This document shows, one piece after another, positions 38,872 through 50,892 of a stretch of DNA of 64,000 nucleotides; position 1 is the first letter of the stretch; every line of letters begins with the position of its first letter. The notes beneath the pieces were generated by a model, which was given only the letters and a program-made list of their open reading frames with translations, was not told the origin of the DNA and did no database searches. Source of the stretch: Brienomyrus brachyistius (lineage: Eukaryota > Chordata > Actinopteri > Osteoglossiformes > Mormyridae); the NCBI RefSeq assembly GCF_023856365.1, contig NC_064549.1, forward strand, positions 5,473,608 through 5,537,607. The letters are read 5' to 3'. The position numbers and the translations under genes are program-made.

Positions 38872-41200
38872 AGGGGCAGTTTTCTGTATCTTTCATGAGA
38901 TAGAAGGTCAGAGTTTCCCAAAAGAAGTGATGCTGCTTTATTGGCTTTGCTCCAGAAAGGCCACAGGAAGCTTGACAGCTGTTACTGCTGGAAACGTGTG
39001 GTTCCTTCACTATCAGAGGAGCAAAAGGAGCCCCAGAGTCTAAGAGGCATTTTGTATCTGCATCACTGGAGGAAAGCCTGGCTCATTCAGAAGAAAGTCT
39101 GGCATGGTATGGAAGAGGTTAGGGGAGCTTTGCCCTGAAGGGGGTGCTGTTGAGGGTGTCCATGCATAGCTCCTGATTAGAGTACATATTGCCCATCCTC
39201 CTTTACTTCAATTTGCTGAGAAAGCAAACATCATTAGTCTTCAAACATACCTCCATATTCCTATAAGCATCCGGTTAGGCATCTAGTTATTATTGGTATA
39301 AAATTGGCTATTCAGTATGAACTATTAATTTATGATGACATAATTTTTGTCATCATAAATTCAGAGATTGAACTGTAATTTTTCAGTTCAATCTCTGCAT
39401 GGTTATACAATACGTGTGCTGCTAGCTTTCCCGGAAGCATGTGATAGTGTTTTGGAGCAATCGGTATCCGGCTGTAGTTTTTTTTAAGTGTACCTTTGAA
39501 TCCCTTAATGAGATTTTGCCAGCTTTTCTGCCTATGCGATATGAGATGTCTACAGCGGACAGAACCAGGCTATCAACAGTTTCTTGACTCCGCTCTCCAT
39601 CTCCGTGTGGAGCATCTCCCGGTCCTGTTCGCTGATTAGATTTGGGAATCCGTGGCGCTTTTAGCGCGTTGACTTCCTGGGTATTGATCGCGTCTACACT
39701 TGCAGGAATATCATCTGAACTTTGGGTACAACAAATGTGTCTTTGCTAAGGCAGTACTTCTGAAAAGAATACCTCTAATGCATCGGTAATAACCCCATAA
39801 GGAGTCTGCATCTCCTGCTCTTTTCCCTACAAAGTCGTACGCACTCCTGCCATCACAAGTTCGGAAATAAAGGAAATTCCGGAGCGCTAACGGATTTATG
39901 TCTTTCCGTAGCCGAGTACAGTCAGGGTTGCCAACATTGGTCAGCTGACCTGCGAGAGATTTTCAGTTCGAGAAAAGTCTGCAGGCACGTGCACATGCAC
40001 GCATTTACATGGAGGCCTATGTAAAGGTTTTGTTATCTTGTAAATAATCCGTCGGATTTGCAGCCTAAGCCAGCGCTTTTGATGTAGCTAATTTTAGGTT
40101 TATATTGGAATGATATATTTTTACCGGAGGATTTCTTGCGTGAGCGTGAGAATCAAAAAGCGTGAGTGTCACGCCAGATGCGTGAGAGCTGGCAGCCCTG
40201 GTAGAATTCATTGGTAATTCGTTGCTTTTTTAAGTGTACCGACTTCGCCAGTTTACCTTGATATAAAAGTATTTTCCGGTAAATCCGAAAATTATGAGGC
40301 AGTATAAAGTATCCCGCTTCCATGGACCCCCTTTCCCGTTACTTTGCCGCACGTCTTTGAGGGCTGCAGGGGCCTGTTTCTCTGAGTGCTGTTAGCGGGA
40401 CTCCATGCCAGCCTAAATGACGCCTTATTACTGCTTATATTTTTCTAGTGGGCGGCTAATTGTTGTTATCATTGTTGTTATTCACATTGCAATATCTTGG
40501 CCGTTGTTTTAATTAACCGAAACGTTATTTCCTAAGTTCGAGTGACAACATTATATGTAGCCAATATATTTGAATTATCGATACCATCGTCTGATAGTTG
40601 ACGGGTAACTATTGCAAATACCTTAAACTGTACATTTGTTCAGCGAAAAGAGGTTTAATTTGTAATTATTGTAGCAATGAGCATTCGGCATTTTGTCCCT
40701 GTGTAACAAACGTAATTTATCGTACTCGCATTGTGCTTAGACTGGGTGACATTAACCTGGTAGATGTAAGACAGTTGTTAGGTAACTTGGACTTGAAGTG
40801 TCCGAGTGCTCCGTCTTGCATATAAATGTGAATTTCAGATAAATGGGGGGCATAAATACCAAAAGCAATAACGGTGAGATTAATAAAACAGAATAAAAAC
40901 GCCCAAATGAAATTTATTGCGCGAACGCGTATCGGCCCCGGGCGCAGGCGGAACTGTCCGTGGTGCTGAACGCTATTGCCGGTCGCCTCTGGAAGACGGG
41001 GTCTGTGGGCACGCTGTCTGCCCCTCATTTAGTCACGGACATTGCCTTTGTCACGGCAAACTCTAGCAATAATTCTTGCTAAACTCTCGGTACGGTAAAA
41101 CATGCATCCAGGACGATTTGACCTGTCTTCATTCCAACAAAGTCCTACACAAGTCATGAGGGGGACGTGCATGCGGGTCGGGGCACCTTAAGTATACGGC
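38872..41200. other. PSMD8-SPRED3 intergenic DNA
   Basis: No gene is supported. Two abutting perfect hairpins lie at 39327-39397. CpG content rises from about 40900 towards the SPRED3 promoter. Confidence 0.45.
39327..39397. repeat. Twin abutting perfect hairpins
   Basis: Stem 1 is AATTTATGATGACA (39327-39340) with its exact complement at 39348-39361 and loop TAATTTT. Stem 2 is CAGAGATTGAACTG (39362-39375) with its exact complement at 39384-39397 and loop TAATTTTT. Each stem has 14 perfect pairs and no base separates the two hairpins. Confidence 0.9.
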
Positions 41201-41379
41201 GTTGGCACACAGTGAATGGCTTGTGTTTGTGAAAAATGGTCGTATCAGTGGGTCATTTATGTTTTGCCGAGTGTCTGTTAGTAATGTGTGTGGTTGGATC
41301 CGCAAGCGTGTGAGGTGTGTTTTTTTAGGACAACCAACGGTGGACCGACCTAACCCTTGCTCTTAATCTAATGGCATCT

Positions 41380-41748
41380 ATGTGTGCGGGAACAGGCGCG
41401 CGATCCAGTTTAAGGGTGGTCAGATGGGAACGCGGCAGGTACAGGGTGTGAAGAGAAGGAGCAGGGAGGGAGTGATTGAGAGGGAGGAAGAGAGGGAGGG
41501 AGGGGGAGGGAGGGAGGATGCTGCCGCTGCTGCTGGCGGAAAATGGCCGCTACAACCTCAAGTCCGTCCTGGTGCACCGGGAGGACATAAGGGTGGAGAG
41601 AGAAGAGGGGAGAATATGAGGGTCTAGGAGAGAGAAGGACCGAGGGAAAGAAGAGCGAGCGCGTGAGGCTGTGCCGGGGAGAAGGGGGATAAAAGACACG
41701 AGACCCGCGGGGGGGCAGCAGGCTGGAGGCGGCGGGCGACACCAAGCC
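41380..41748 (+). promoter_or_regulatory. SPRED3: SPRED3 5' UTR and promoter-proximal region
   Basis: A GA-rich, CpG-containing stretch (GGGAGGGAGG runs near 41490-41515) precedes the SPRED3 ATG. The absence of an acceptor just upstream of the ATG suggests that the transcript starts within this region. Confidence 0.4.
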
Positions 41749-44700
41749 ATGGAGGGCGAGTAAGTTCTTGCTTTTCCCCTATTTTAAGGAAAAATGGCGT
41801 ATAAAATCACACCGCAAGATGAAAACTGCTGCCTTTTTACCATTGCTGCCACACGTTATAGTGATAAACACGCCGGCGTAGGACGCACGTAGAAACAAAC
41901 GTTATTGCGCGGTGTTGTACGGATATTTCAAACCCCGTACTCCATATAGTCACAACTGTACGCGATTAAATATTTAAAGATTATTCTTCTGAATAGGAGC
42001 TACAGTTTAAACAAGGCTACACATTAAACCCGTCATTGGTGTGTCAGCCAAGCAGAGAACTGGTTTAGGTTATTCTCCATTAAATACGCAGGAGGAGACA
42101 ACAGATATAGTCACCGAGTGCCGTGCAGTGGTAATTTAGTCCATTATTAAAACAGTTAACATGTGAAGAATGATGGAGAAATATGTGAAATATGGAGAGT
42201 TTTCGGAAAGCATCGCAATAAGCACGACGTGCAGGGACGCGGGGCTGAGGGCTGGCCAAGCCGATGTTTTCTCTCAGGGCGTCTTGGCTTTCATTATGAT
42301 TTTTAAAGGCAAACTTTATGAATGAAATGTGATATTTCTCTCCCTCTCAACCCCCTCCTCTTTTTCCCCTCTCTCATGTCGCCCCCTCCCCCAACCCCCT
42401 TTCCTCCAACCATTCTCGCCCCCAGTCTCTCTGGTTCTATCTACATCTTTTTTTTCCCGACAGGAATACATTTTATATTGACCCATTCTGATTTTTATTG
42501 TATTTCATTCATAAAATGTCCACTGCTGGGGTTTGTGTGCGGAGCGAGCGATGGGGCGCAGAGATTGAGCCTTTTGTGAATAATTATCACAATTCCGCTA
42601 ATTGTGCTTAATCTAACTTATGTTATGATGCGCTTTCTCGCCGTTCGATGGTCTCCGGATCTGATGCGGCAGATCGGGCCTGGTATGGGCGCGTTCATTG
42701 ATACACTCATCCTCTCCTTCCTCTGTTTCGCCTCTTCGCTCTCCTCCATCTCGCACTATACTGCACATATTTCGGCTTTACGTGACACATCGCGATGCCT
42801 GTTTATTTTCCCCGAGTGGCAAATCTGTTTAGTTTTCTTTCTCTTTCCTCCACCTGTTATTCTTTTGTGCTTTCTAATCACACGATGTAGCCATTGATCA
42901 AACGTTATTATTTGTGTTATAATCGTGAAGCTGAAAGAGATGTGGTCACATGACCGTCCATTAAAAAAAAACCGCGCCGCTTGCAGCCATTGATATCAAC
43001 CTGCCTCACTGGCAACACGCATCGCAAACATTATAATCATTATAATCAATCATTATAACCAGACAAGATGAACTGGTTCGTGCAACCATGTTCAGGGAGT
43101 TCAGTGTCGTCGGTAAAATTGGTGCGATGTATTTTTTGTACTTTAGGACATAATTAATTTCATTATGTTAATAGAAGGTTACGAAATCTTATAATTTTAA
43201 GGTGACAGAAATCTGTGAAAACGAATCTGTAGAAAGTTCCCAGCAGTTTTGGGATGGATCAGGTTCCTGTTACTGCCTCTTTGTAAGTAAACTGCATTGA
43301 AATATAGTGTTTGTTTTAGCTGCTTCTTCTTGTCTTTCTGAGTTTGTGTAAGTCACAATCTGGTTAAATAACTTTTATTTCAGTATGGGGGGGGGGGTTA
43401 CTGGGGGAAACAGGGTTTGTTGTGTTTTATCTGCAGTTTTAACTGAATGGTTTTCTTCAGCCTGTCTACTCCTATACTCCTACTGTGTGATTTCTTCTTC
43501 TGATGAATTTGCCTCGACACTTACACTCTCACTCCCCTAACAGTGTGCGTGTTCGTGCAGTGGTGATGACGCGTGACGACTCAAGCGGCGGGTGGGTTCC
43601 CCTGGGGGGCGGCGGCCTCAGCCATGTGATCATCTGCAAGGGGCGGAGCCCAGGCAACAGGGGGCGGAGAGACTACGTCATCCATGGGGAGCGGCTGCGT
43701 GATCGAGCAGTGAGTGTGTGCGTGTGTGTTACGCCCTGTTGTTTCGTCTGATCGGCGCCCCCTAGGCTTCTCTGTGGCCTGTGCGCTGACCCTCCCTTGT
43801 GCCCGCAGCCGGTGCTGGAGTGTGCGGTACAGAAGGGCCTGGTCTATAACAAGGTGAACCCAATCTTTCACCACTGGCGTGTAGAGGACCGAAAGTTTGG
43901 CCTGACCTTCCAGAGTCCGGCCGACGCCATCACATTTGAACGGGGACTCCAGAGTGCCATCGAAAGACTGGACAGAGGTATTACACTGAGAGCAAGACAG
44001 CAGGGGCGTTGGGTCCAAGCATCCAGCCACTTCCTAATTCCAACAGAACGGGTTCTAAACACTGACTGTACTTATAAATACTCACAAGAAAGCTGAAGTG
44101 GTGAGTGCTGTGTTTATTAATGTTCAAATTATGAGATTACAGCAGCTCTAAACACTTGACAGCTTAATAAATAAATATCCCAAAGACCCCTTTGAAAAGA
44201 AGCCTTTTGGGTTGATAATAATACTGGGGGTGGGGGGTTATGCAGAAGAATTAGAGTCCTTTGGAATTTCTTGTTCTTTTTTATTTTGGAGGTGTTTATT
44301 TTTAAACACCAGTGCTGCTCTGTGAGCATAAACGTCATTTTCCTCTTTTATCTTGCCTTTCAGAGTCTGAGTCTCCCTCGTCCTCCACACCAGAAGAGGG
44401 CGACACTGAGGATGATGGCCAAGCTGTAAGTGTCACTGTCTCCCTTAGCAGAGCTGAAAATGGTCCTCCCAGGGTGTATTAGTCAGCCCCCTCCCCCATC
44501 ATCGGTACATCCAGCATGTGTGTTGAATCTGTTTGTGTCAGTCTCACACAGACAGTGAGTCGTCCTCCAACAGCAGGAAAGAAATGCTACCCAAGTCCAT
44601 CACCATAGTGACCAGTGAGTCGTCGGCTGGCTTTGTGCGGTCTGCTGCTGACGAGTTGGGCTATGAGTCCGGACCCACAGCACCCTCCCAAAGCCCTAGT

Positions 44701-47700
44701 CAGGTAAGGGCCTTATCTCTTTGTCTCTGCGTGATGAGCTAGAAGACCTGCTTTATGACATCATCAGTCTGCGTCTGGCTGCTGCGAGGTCGGCTTAACG
44801 TCTCTGGGTGATGAGCTGAAAGACCAGCAATTTGACATCATCTTTCTGCATCTGTTTGCTGTAAGGTCGGCTTAAAGGCTCCCTTGCTGAAAGACTGGCT
44901 TTAGTGACTTTTTGATAGTGAAATCTAGCCCCTGTCCTGCTATTATAGTTAGGGTGTAAACAGCTTGTATGCACAAATAACTGGTGTAGCAATGAAGTGA
45001 TTGTCAATGACAGAGAAATGGCCGTAATCAAATAGCAAAGTCCATGGGGGTGGAGGGAAACTCAGGTGATGAGGGTATGCCCCCCCCCCCAATGTGTGGG
45101 TGCTGTTTCCAGACACAGCAAAAAAAAAAAAAAAGAAGCTGAACGTATTTCACCAAGTTTTGGTGCTTTTTGTCAATTAATTTTATTAAAGCTGCATTTT
45201 TTTTCCGACCATTGTTTTCACATCGTCTGCACATTTGTGAGGATTTCAGCAGTGGTGGGGCCTGAGAGCATAGACTGAAATGTATCGCTGTCATTGTGTT
45301 ACACACAACGCAATTACACTGACGACTTTGAAAAGCCAGTGCAATTACAAACATGAAGCAAGCAATATATGAGGTAAACAACGCACAGAAGAATTTAACT
45401 ATGCATAAAAGTAAACATCATGCCAAGGTAGTCAAACTACTAAAGAAATAAATTATAGAGAGACTGACTATGTAAACAATAACATTAAGTGCAGGACTGA
45501 CGGGTGACTATTCATCATAAGCTATTACACAGATTTGCATACTGTGCAATGTTAGTCTTTTCTGTGCATCTGCAGTGGCCCAAATTCGTGCTTATTTTTA
45601 CTGCCCAACGAAAGCCGCGTGTGTCCGCTTTTTGAGGACTGTGACTCTTTACTGTTGATAGAATACACCCACTCTCCTCTGCCTACTGACAGCGTATGAC
45701 ATCTAATTGACCAATGAAAAGATGTTTTATGAAGTCATCTATTTAACTAGCATTTATGTTTGTACTGGTTACCATTTGTAGTCATGATGGTTGTTTGTCT
45801 GGATATCTTTGTATCATGATAGTTAATATGATGCAAGATTAGCTTGTGTCTTGTCGACACTAGCATGGTGTGGCAGGGGTTATAAGCACCAGGGATTAGA
45901 ATTTGAATTTAGAGAACAGTGGTCATTGTTGACACAACCACAGCACACAGTGCACAACAATGAAATGGGTGCTCAGCGTTTAACCCATATGTGACATCAT
46001 GACATAGCAGGGGGCAGCTAATTCAGCACCCGGGGAGCAGCGCTTGGGGCTGGTACGTTGCTCACGGTACATCAGTGGTGCCTTGCTGGTGGGGGATTCG
46101 AACCTGTAACCTTTCATTTGCAAGTGCGCTTCCATAACCATTAAGCCACCACTTAGTCTCTGCCACAGCTCACTGCATGTGGAGTTTGCATGCTGTCCTC
46201 ATGGGGTTTCTTCTGGTTTCCCTCCACAACCCAGAAATTTCCTGAAGTTACTTGGCCTTTCCAAAATGCTTGTGTGTGTGTGACCGTGTCCTGCCATTGT
46301 TGGTACCCTATCCTGGGTTGTTTCCTGCTTTGTGTCCATAGCCTGTTTGCAGAAAATGGACAGATGACACTAACATGACTGGCTTACTAACAAAGTTCCA
46401 TTTAAAATATTAACCCTATATGTGTGAAGGCTGTTTAATGATAGGTTTCTTTTTGCGGCGCTAAGGCTGTTTCATTACATTTGCTTTAGGTTTATTTTTA
46501 AAAGTAGTTTCTGAGAAAATGCTTTTTTCATGCTCCTGCAATAATGGATTTTTTGAGATACCTGTTTTTCACTGGACAACCACATTATATGAGACGTATC
46601 CATTTTTGGGACTTAGAGTTCGGTTGTGGGATGGTCCTTGTGGGAAAAAAAACTCGCTGAACTTGCCTGTGTGGGTGAGAATAGTTCTGTGGTGCCTTTT
46701 GGATGGTAGGAGGACAAACAGCTGGTTGCTGGGGTGGGACTGGGTCTATAGTGATGTTGATTTAGGCAGTGCACTTTGTAAATGCTCACTGGCTGGGAGT
46801 TGTGTTCCTATGATGTACTGGGCTGTCTTGGTGACTCGCTGTAGAGCTCTGTGGTCAGCCTTGGTGCAGCCAGCACATGGAGCTCATCATACGATATGTC
46901 AGAAGGCTCTTTAAGGTGCACCTGCAGTTTCTGGGCTATGTTTGCTCTCCTGTGCAGCTTGAGAGTGGTCAGCCGATGTCCTGTTTCTGCAGTTGACAGT
47001 GATGTTCCGCAAAAGTCATAGAAGTTCATTAAAGAAGCAGCGTACTTTGATTTCTGGGCATCTCTCCCTAAATCGCTATTTTTTTTCTTAAACAGATTCA
47101 CACTCGGCCTGTACAGCATCAGCCCCCCCAGGGAACGGCTGTCTTGAACCCCCCGGCACCCCCACCTCCGCCCCCGGCCCCTCCTACCCCACCCGTGCCT
47201 CATCCGGTCCCCACCTCGCTCTCCCCTCTGTCCCCCACCTTCTCGCTCCTGGAGGAGGGCGATCTGCAAGGCCTAGACCCCTGCAAGGACCTGTGGGGCT
47301 CGCGCGGCTACGAAGATTACCGGCGAGCCGGCGCCACCCGTCCTGGGGGCGGGGGCTTCGGGGGGGGCCTGGCTGGAGGCATCGTGCAGGACAAGTCAGA
47401 GCTGTGTGTGGTGCGTTTCGACAAGGAGCTGGCCGGGATGGGCGTGCCTGGGTGCGAGGTGACCATTAACCTGGACAGTAAGGGCAGCCACCGGCACTCC
47501 TCCTCCTCCCCCACCTGTGGCTCCACGCCCACAGCGTCCAGCGCTCCTCCTGGGGCTGGCTCCCCCCAAGACACGGGCAAGGGCTCGCCATCCCCCTGCT
47601 GCATCCACACCTCCTTGGCCACGCCCCGCTCACGGACTCGGAAGAGAGGGGGGGGCGGTGGGGCTGGTGACTGCGGGCTGGGCTTGTCAGGCTCCGCCTC

Positions 47701-48118
47701 CCTGGGAGGGGCCGTGTCCCCTGAGGACGAGAGCCCCTGTCCAGCGGCATCGTCGTCCTGCTCGTCGCGCTGTGTGTACTGCCGCTCCGTGTTCAGCGCC
47801 TCGGAGAATGGGCGGGGCCGCTGCCGGGATGCGCCGGATCCGGTGCTACGCTGCCTGCGCCAGTGGACCTGCGTGTGGTGCGCCGAGAGCCTGCTGTACC
47901 ACTGCACGTCGGACTCGGAGGGCGAGTTCTGGGAGCCGTGCTCGTGCGAGGACTCGCTGGGCGGCCGGCCCCACCCGCTGTGTTGTGCCCGCTGGGCAGC
48001 GTTGTTGGCGCTCTCGCTCTGCGTGCCCTGCATGTGCTGCTACCTGCCACTGCGCGCCTGCCTGCGCTGCGGGGAGCGCTGCGGCTGCTGCGGGGGCCGC
48101 CACAAGGCCGTGCGGTAA
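41749..48118 (+). CDS. SPRED3: SPRED3, Sprouty-related EVH1-domain protein
   Basis: SPRED proteins restrain Ras-MAPK signalling at the membrane through an N-terminal EVH1 domain and a C-terminal Cys-rich Sprouty (SPR) domain. Coding exons: 41749-41759 (only 11 coding bases), 43544-43709, 43809-43977, 44364-44425, 44542-44703, 47096-48118. They give 530 residues in phase. EVH1 covers about 1-115 ([53 protein letters not shown]). GYEDYRR lies at 261-267. The SPR domain covers about 416-528 ([47 protein letters not shown]). It is longer than human SPRED3 (410) because of Pro-, Gly- and Ser-rich insertions in the linker. SPRED1 and SPRED2 are less likely given the N-terminus VRVRAVVM and the PSMD8 neighbour. 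Confidence 0.94.
45905..46155 (-). repeat. tRNA-derived SINE in SPRED3 intron 5
   Basis: On the minus strand the head carries TGGCTTAATGG (A box, near 46140) and GGTTCGAATCC (B box, near 46108). The rest includes words such as GTGCACAACAATG on the plus strand, typical of a widespread fish SINE. Confidence 0.65.
46172..46378 (+). repeat. Headless fragment of the 35.6 kb SINE-like family
   Basis: Words such as TGGAGTTTGCATG, TGGGGTTTCTTCTGG and TATCCTGGGTTGTTTCCTGC follow the body of the 35646-36000 copy. The tRNA-like head is missing and the fragment abuts the previous SINE. Confidence 0.6.
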
Positions 48119-48954
48119 TGCTGGGCTCCCCGGGGCCCCCCCCCAAGAGCCCGGCCTGCCCGTTACCCATGGGCCCCGGGAGGGCGGGGGCTGGGGGCAC
48201 AAGGACGTGTAAAACTATTTAAGAGGTTTTTAATTTAAAAGAAAAAAAATAATCAAAGGATGTTTATAAATATGATTGTTAATCATTATTATTGATATTT
48301 TTATTCTATTTTATTATTTTGACTGTTTGGCCTTTGAGGCCACAGCGGGTGGATTTTGACAGATTCATTTAGCGGTTAGCATTTATTTTTGTATTCATCC
48401 AAAAGACACTCTCCCGTCTTACCTCTAACTTACTCTGTTGTACCTCAAGTCCTGGGGGGTGGGGTTACCGTCTGGCAGACTGGATACTCAGTGTGAGAGT
48501 GCGGGGGGCGAATTTTTTGGCAATGGACCATAATGGTTTTGGCTAAAGAGCAAAGGAATGACTATAGATGGCGTAGGTTCAGAGGTCTGATGTGGCTAGA
48601 GGGGGGTGCTGCTTGTTAGAGAAAGTAAGCGGCCGGGCTAGTGACGCTCGTGGAATGTGCCTGATTATGGGGGGGTGTGTTGTAACAAGGAGGTACCCAC
48701 CCGGTCCTGTCGACTCAGCTCAGCATCTCTGTCTCTTAAAACGATCCTCAACACTAGCTGTCACCAGAAAGGGTGGGGTGGAGACATAACTCACCCGAAT
48801 CTTTGGGACTAGGGTTTGATTGGCTAATAATGTCACTTTTAAAATGACCCTTACCCTCCCCGTCATCACTGGGAACGCGCTCTGACCTGCAGACGAAGAG
48901 TAGGGGCAGGAAACCTGGAACAACAGCAGCTTGCAGAGTAGGGAGGGAATCCAT

Positions 48955-49786
48955 CACAGCGGGGCGCGGAGGGCGAGGCGGCCACCACCCTAACGCCCGC
49001 GTCCTTCACAGCGGGGCGCGGAGGGCGAGGCGGCCACCACCCTAACGCCCGCGTCCTTCACAGCGGGGCGCGGAGGGCGAGGCGGCCACCACCCTAACGC
49101 CCGCGTCCTTCACAGCGGGGCGCGGAGGGCGAGGCGGCCACCACCCTAACGCCCGCGTCCTTCACAGCGGGGCGCGGAGGGCGAGGCGGCCACCACCCTA
49201 ACGCCCGCGTCCTTCACAGCGGGGCGCGGAGGGCGAGGCGGCCACCACCCTAACGCCCGCGTCCTTCACAGCGGGGCGCGGAGGGAGAGGCGGCCACCAC
49301 CCTAACGCCCGCGTCCTTCACAGCGGGGCGCGGAGGGAGAGGCGGCCACCACCCTAACGCCCGCGTCCTTCACAGCGGGGCGCGGAGGGCGAGGCGGCCA
49401 CCACTCAAACGCCCGCGTCCTTCACAGCGGGGCGCGGAGGGCTAGGCGGCCACCACCCTAACGCCCGCGTCCTTCACAGCGGGGCGCGGAGGGCGAGGCG
49501 GCCACCACCCTAACGCCCGCGTCCTTCACAGCGGGGCGCGGAGGGCGAGGCGGCCACCACCCTAACGCCCGCGTCCTTCACAGCGGGGCGCGGAGGGCGA
49601 GGCGGCCACCACCCTAACGCCCGCGTCCTTCACAGCGGGGCGCGGAGGGCGAGGTGGGCACCACCCTAACGCCCGCGTCCTTCACAGCGGGGCGCGGAGG
49701 GCGAGGCGGCCACCACCCAAACGCCCGCGTCCTTCACAGCGGGGCACGGAGGGCGAGGCGGCCACCACTCAAACGCCCGCGTCTGC
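48955..49786. repeat. 52 bp GC-rich minisatellite, 16 units
   Basis: Sixteen head-to-tail units start at 48955 and recur every 52 bases to 49735. Each consensus unit begins CACAGCGGGGCGCGGAGGGC and holds eight CpGs. Units differ by a few substitutions (for example GGAGAG for GGCGAG in two units, GCTAGG in one, CACTCAAAC for CACCCTAAC in two). The period is not a multiple of three and no spacer structure exists, so it is neither coding nor CRISPR. Confidence 0.97.
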
Positions 49787-50028
49787 AGTGCGTCTCCACG
49801 GGAATGTCCTATAGGTCTATTCTTTCACACACACCCCCTTCCCGCTGTCCATTAGGAACAGACTTGCTTTTTCGAACCCGGGTGGCCTCTTGTCAGGGTT
49901 CGTTTACTTAAAAAATAGCAGACAAAATGGGATCAGTTTCACACAGCGCCTCTGACATGTACAAAACGAGGACCCACACGGTGGTGGACACAGTGACAGC
50001 ATCCCAGCAAAGACCCAACCCACATCTT

Positions 50029-50034
50029 AATAAA
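50029..50034 (+). terminator. SPRED3: Candidate SPRED3 polyadenylation signal
   Basis: AATAAA on the plus strand about 1.9 kb after the SPRED3 stop. Confidence 0.3.
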
Positions 50035-50053
50035 CGTGCCTTTTCATTTATCA

Positions 50054-50199
50054 CAATTTCCCAATCCGGTCTTCGGGGACTCAGACGGTTCACATTTTTG
50101 CTCCCTCCCTTCTCCATAGCAAAAATGTGGACTGTCTGGGAGGGAGAAAAAAAACGTGGATCATCTTCGGGTCCCCGAGGACCGGGTTGGGAAACACTG
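50054..50199. mobile_element. Fold-back hAT-like element
   Basis: The left arm CCGGTCTTCGGGGACTC pairs with the right arm GTCCCCGAGGACCGG. It ends GGGAAACACTG. The flanks ATTTATCA and ATTTATCG are an 8 bp duplication with one mismatch and TA at the centre. Confidence 0.65.
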
Positions 50200-50719
50200 A
50201 TTTATCGGATTTTATTTCCAACTATGTACCTGTGTACAGTTGACTCCGTTCTCCTTCTGCCAGTGTGTATACTTTAAGATGTTCGTATTTATTGGTTCAT
50301 TTGCGAGTAATCAGTGAAATATGAGCTGTTTGTTCCGTTATGGAGTATTTATTGGGATCCTTGTTTAATCTGAAGGTGGCTCCTGTTTTCTGTGCTGTCA
50401 GTCTACTCACGTCGTGCTGCTTTGAGGTGTGACATACTGTGGGTTTCTATCACTAATTAAACCCTCACTCTATATTTTACCGGCACTTTTGCTCTCTTAA
50501 TTATGACCTCAGGTGTGTCTCTCCGTCTGTGGATGCAGGTAGGATTCCCCGGGCGAGAGAGCGTCCGCTAGCGACCCGTCCAGCTCAGCTGCTGGTTCAC
50601 AAGTCCCTTGCTGTAATGTGGCTGCAGTTCCCCACACAGTCCACCACGAAGGTGCAGTTTAAAGAGATTTTAAAAGGCTGGGAACTGAAGATTATTGTGA
50701 TGTAATTTTACGGGATGGT
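50200..50719. other. Convergent SPRED3-DHX34 gap
   Basis: Nothing recognisable. SPRED3 and DHX34 point towards each other here. Confidence 0.35.
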
Positions 50720-50725
50720 TTTATT
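50720..50725 (-). terminator. DHX34: DHX34 polyadenylation signal
   Basis: AATAAA on the minus strand 168 bases after the DHX34 stop, giving a short 3' UTR. Confidence 0.6.
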
Positions 50726-50892
50726 GCAAGGACACACAGCCGCCTTAAAGGCAAACATACAGTCATAAAATATTTTGCATATAAAAATGTGCACTAAACA
50801 AAGCACAATTCTATCGCAGCTTTTAAGAGGTCAGGCTGGGAGGGAAAGTCCTGGGAGCCTGACGTCAGTCCAGCACAGTCCCGGGGTGGAGC

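Larger units (their letters stand above)
48119..50053 (+). other. SPRED3: Probable SPRED3 3' UTR with embedded minisatellite
   Basis: The only AATAAA that I see after the SPRED3 stop is at 50029-50034. If it is used, the 3' UTR is about 1.9 kb and contains the whole 52 bp minisatellite. An earlier non-canonical signal in the AT-rich stretch near 48240-48320 is an alternative. Confidence 0.35.

Noticed and set aside
46519..46914. 131-codon open frame in SPRED3 intron 5
   Set aside because: Low-complexity Trp/Cys/Leu content, no domain, no in-frame splice into SPRED3.
47317..48202. Long antisense and alternate frames over the SPRED3 last exon
   Set aside because: Shadows caused by high GC content; the SPR-domain frame on the plus strand is the only one with family motifs.
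48955..49786. Regularly spaced repeats resembling a CRISPR array
   Set aside because: Units abut with no unique spacers, the host is a vertebrate and no cas genes exist; it is a minisatellite.
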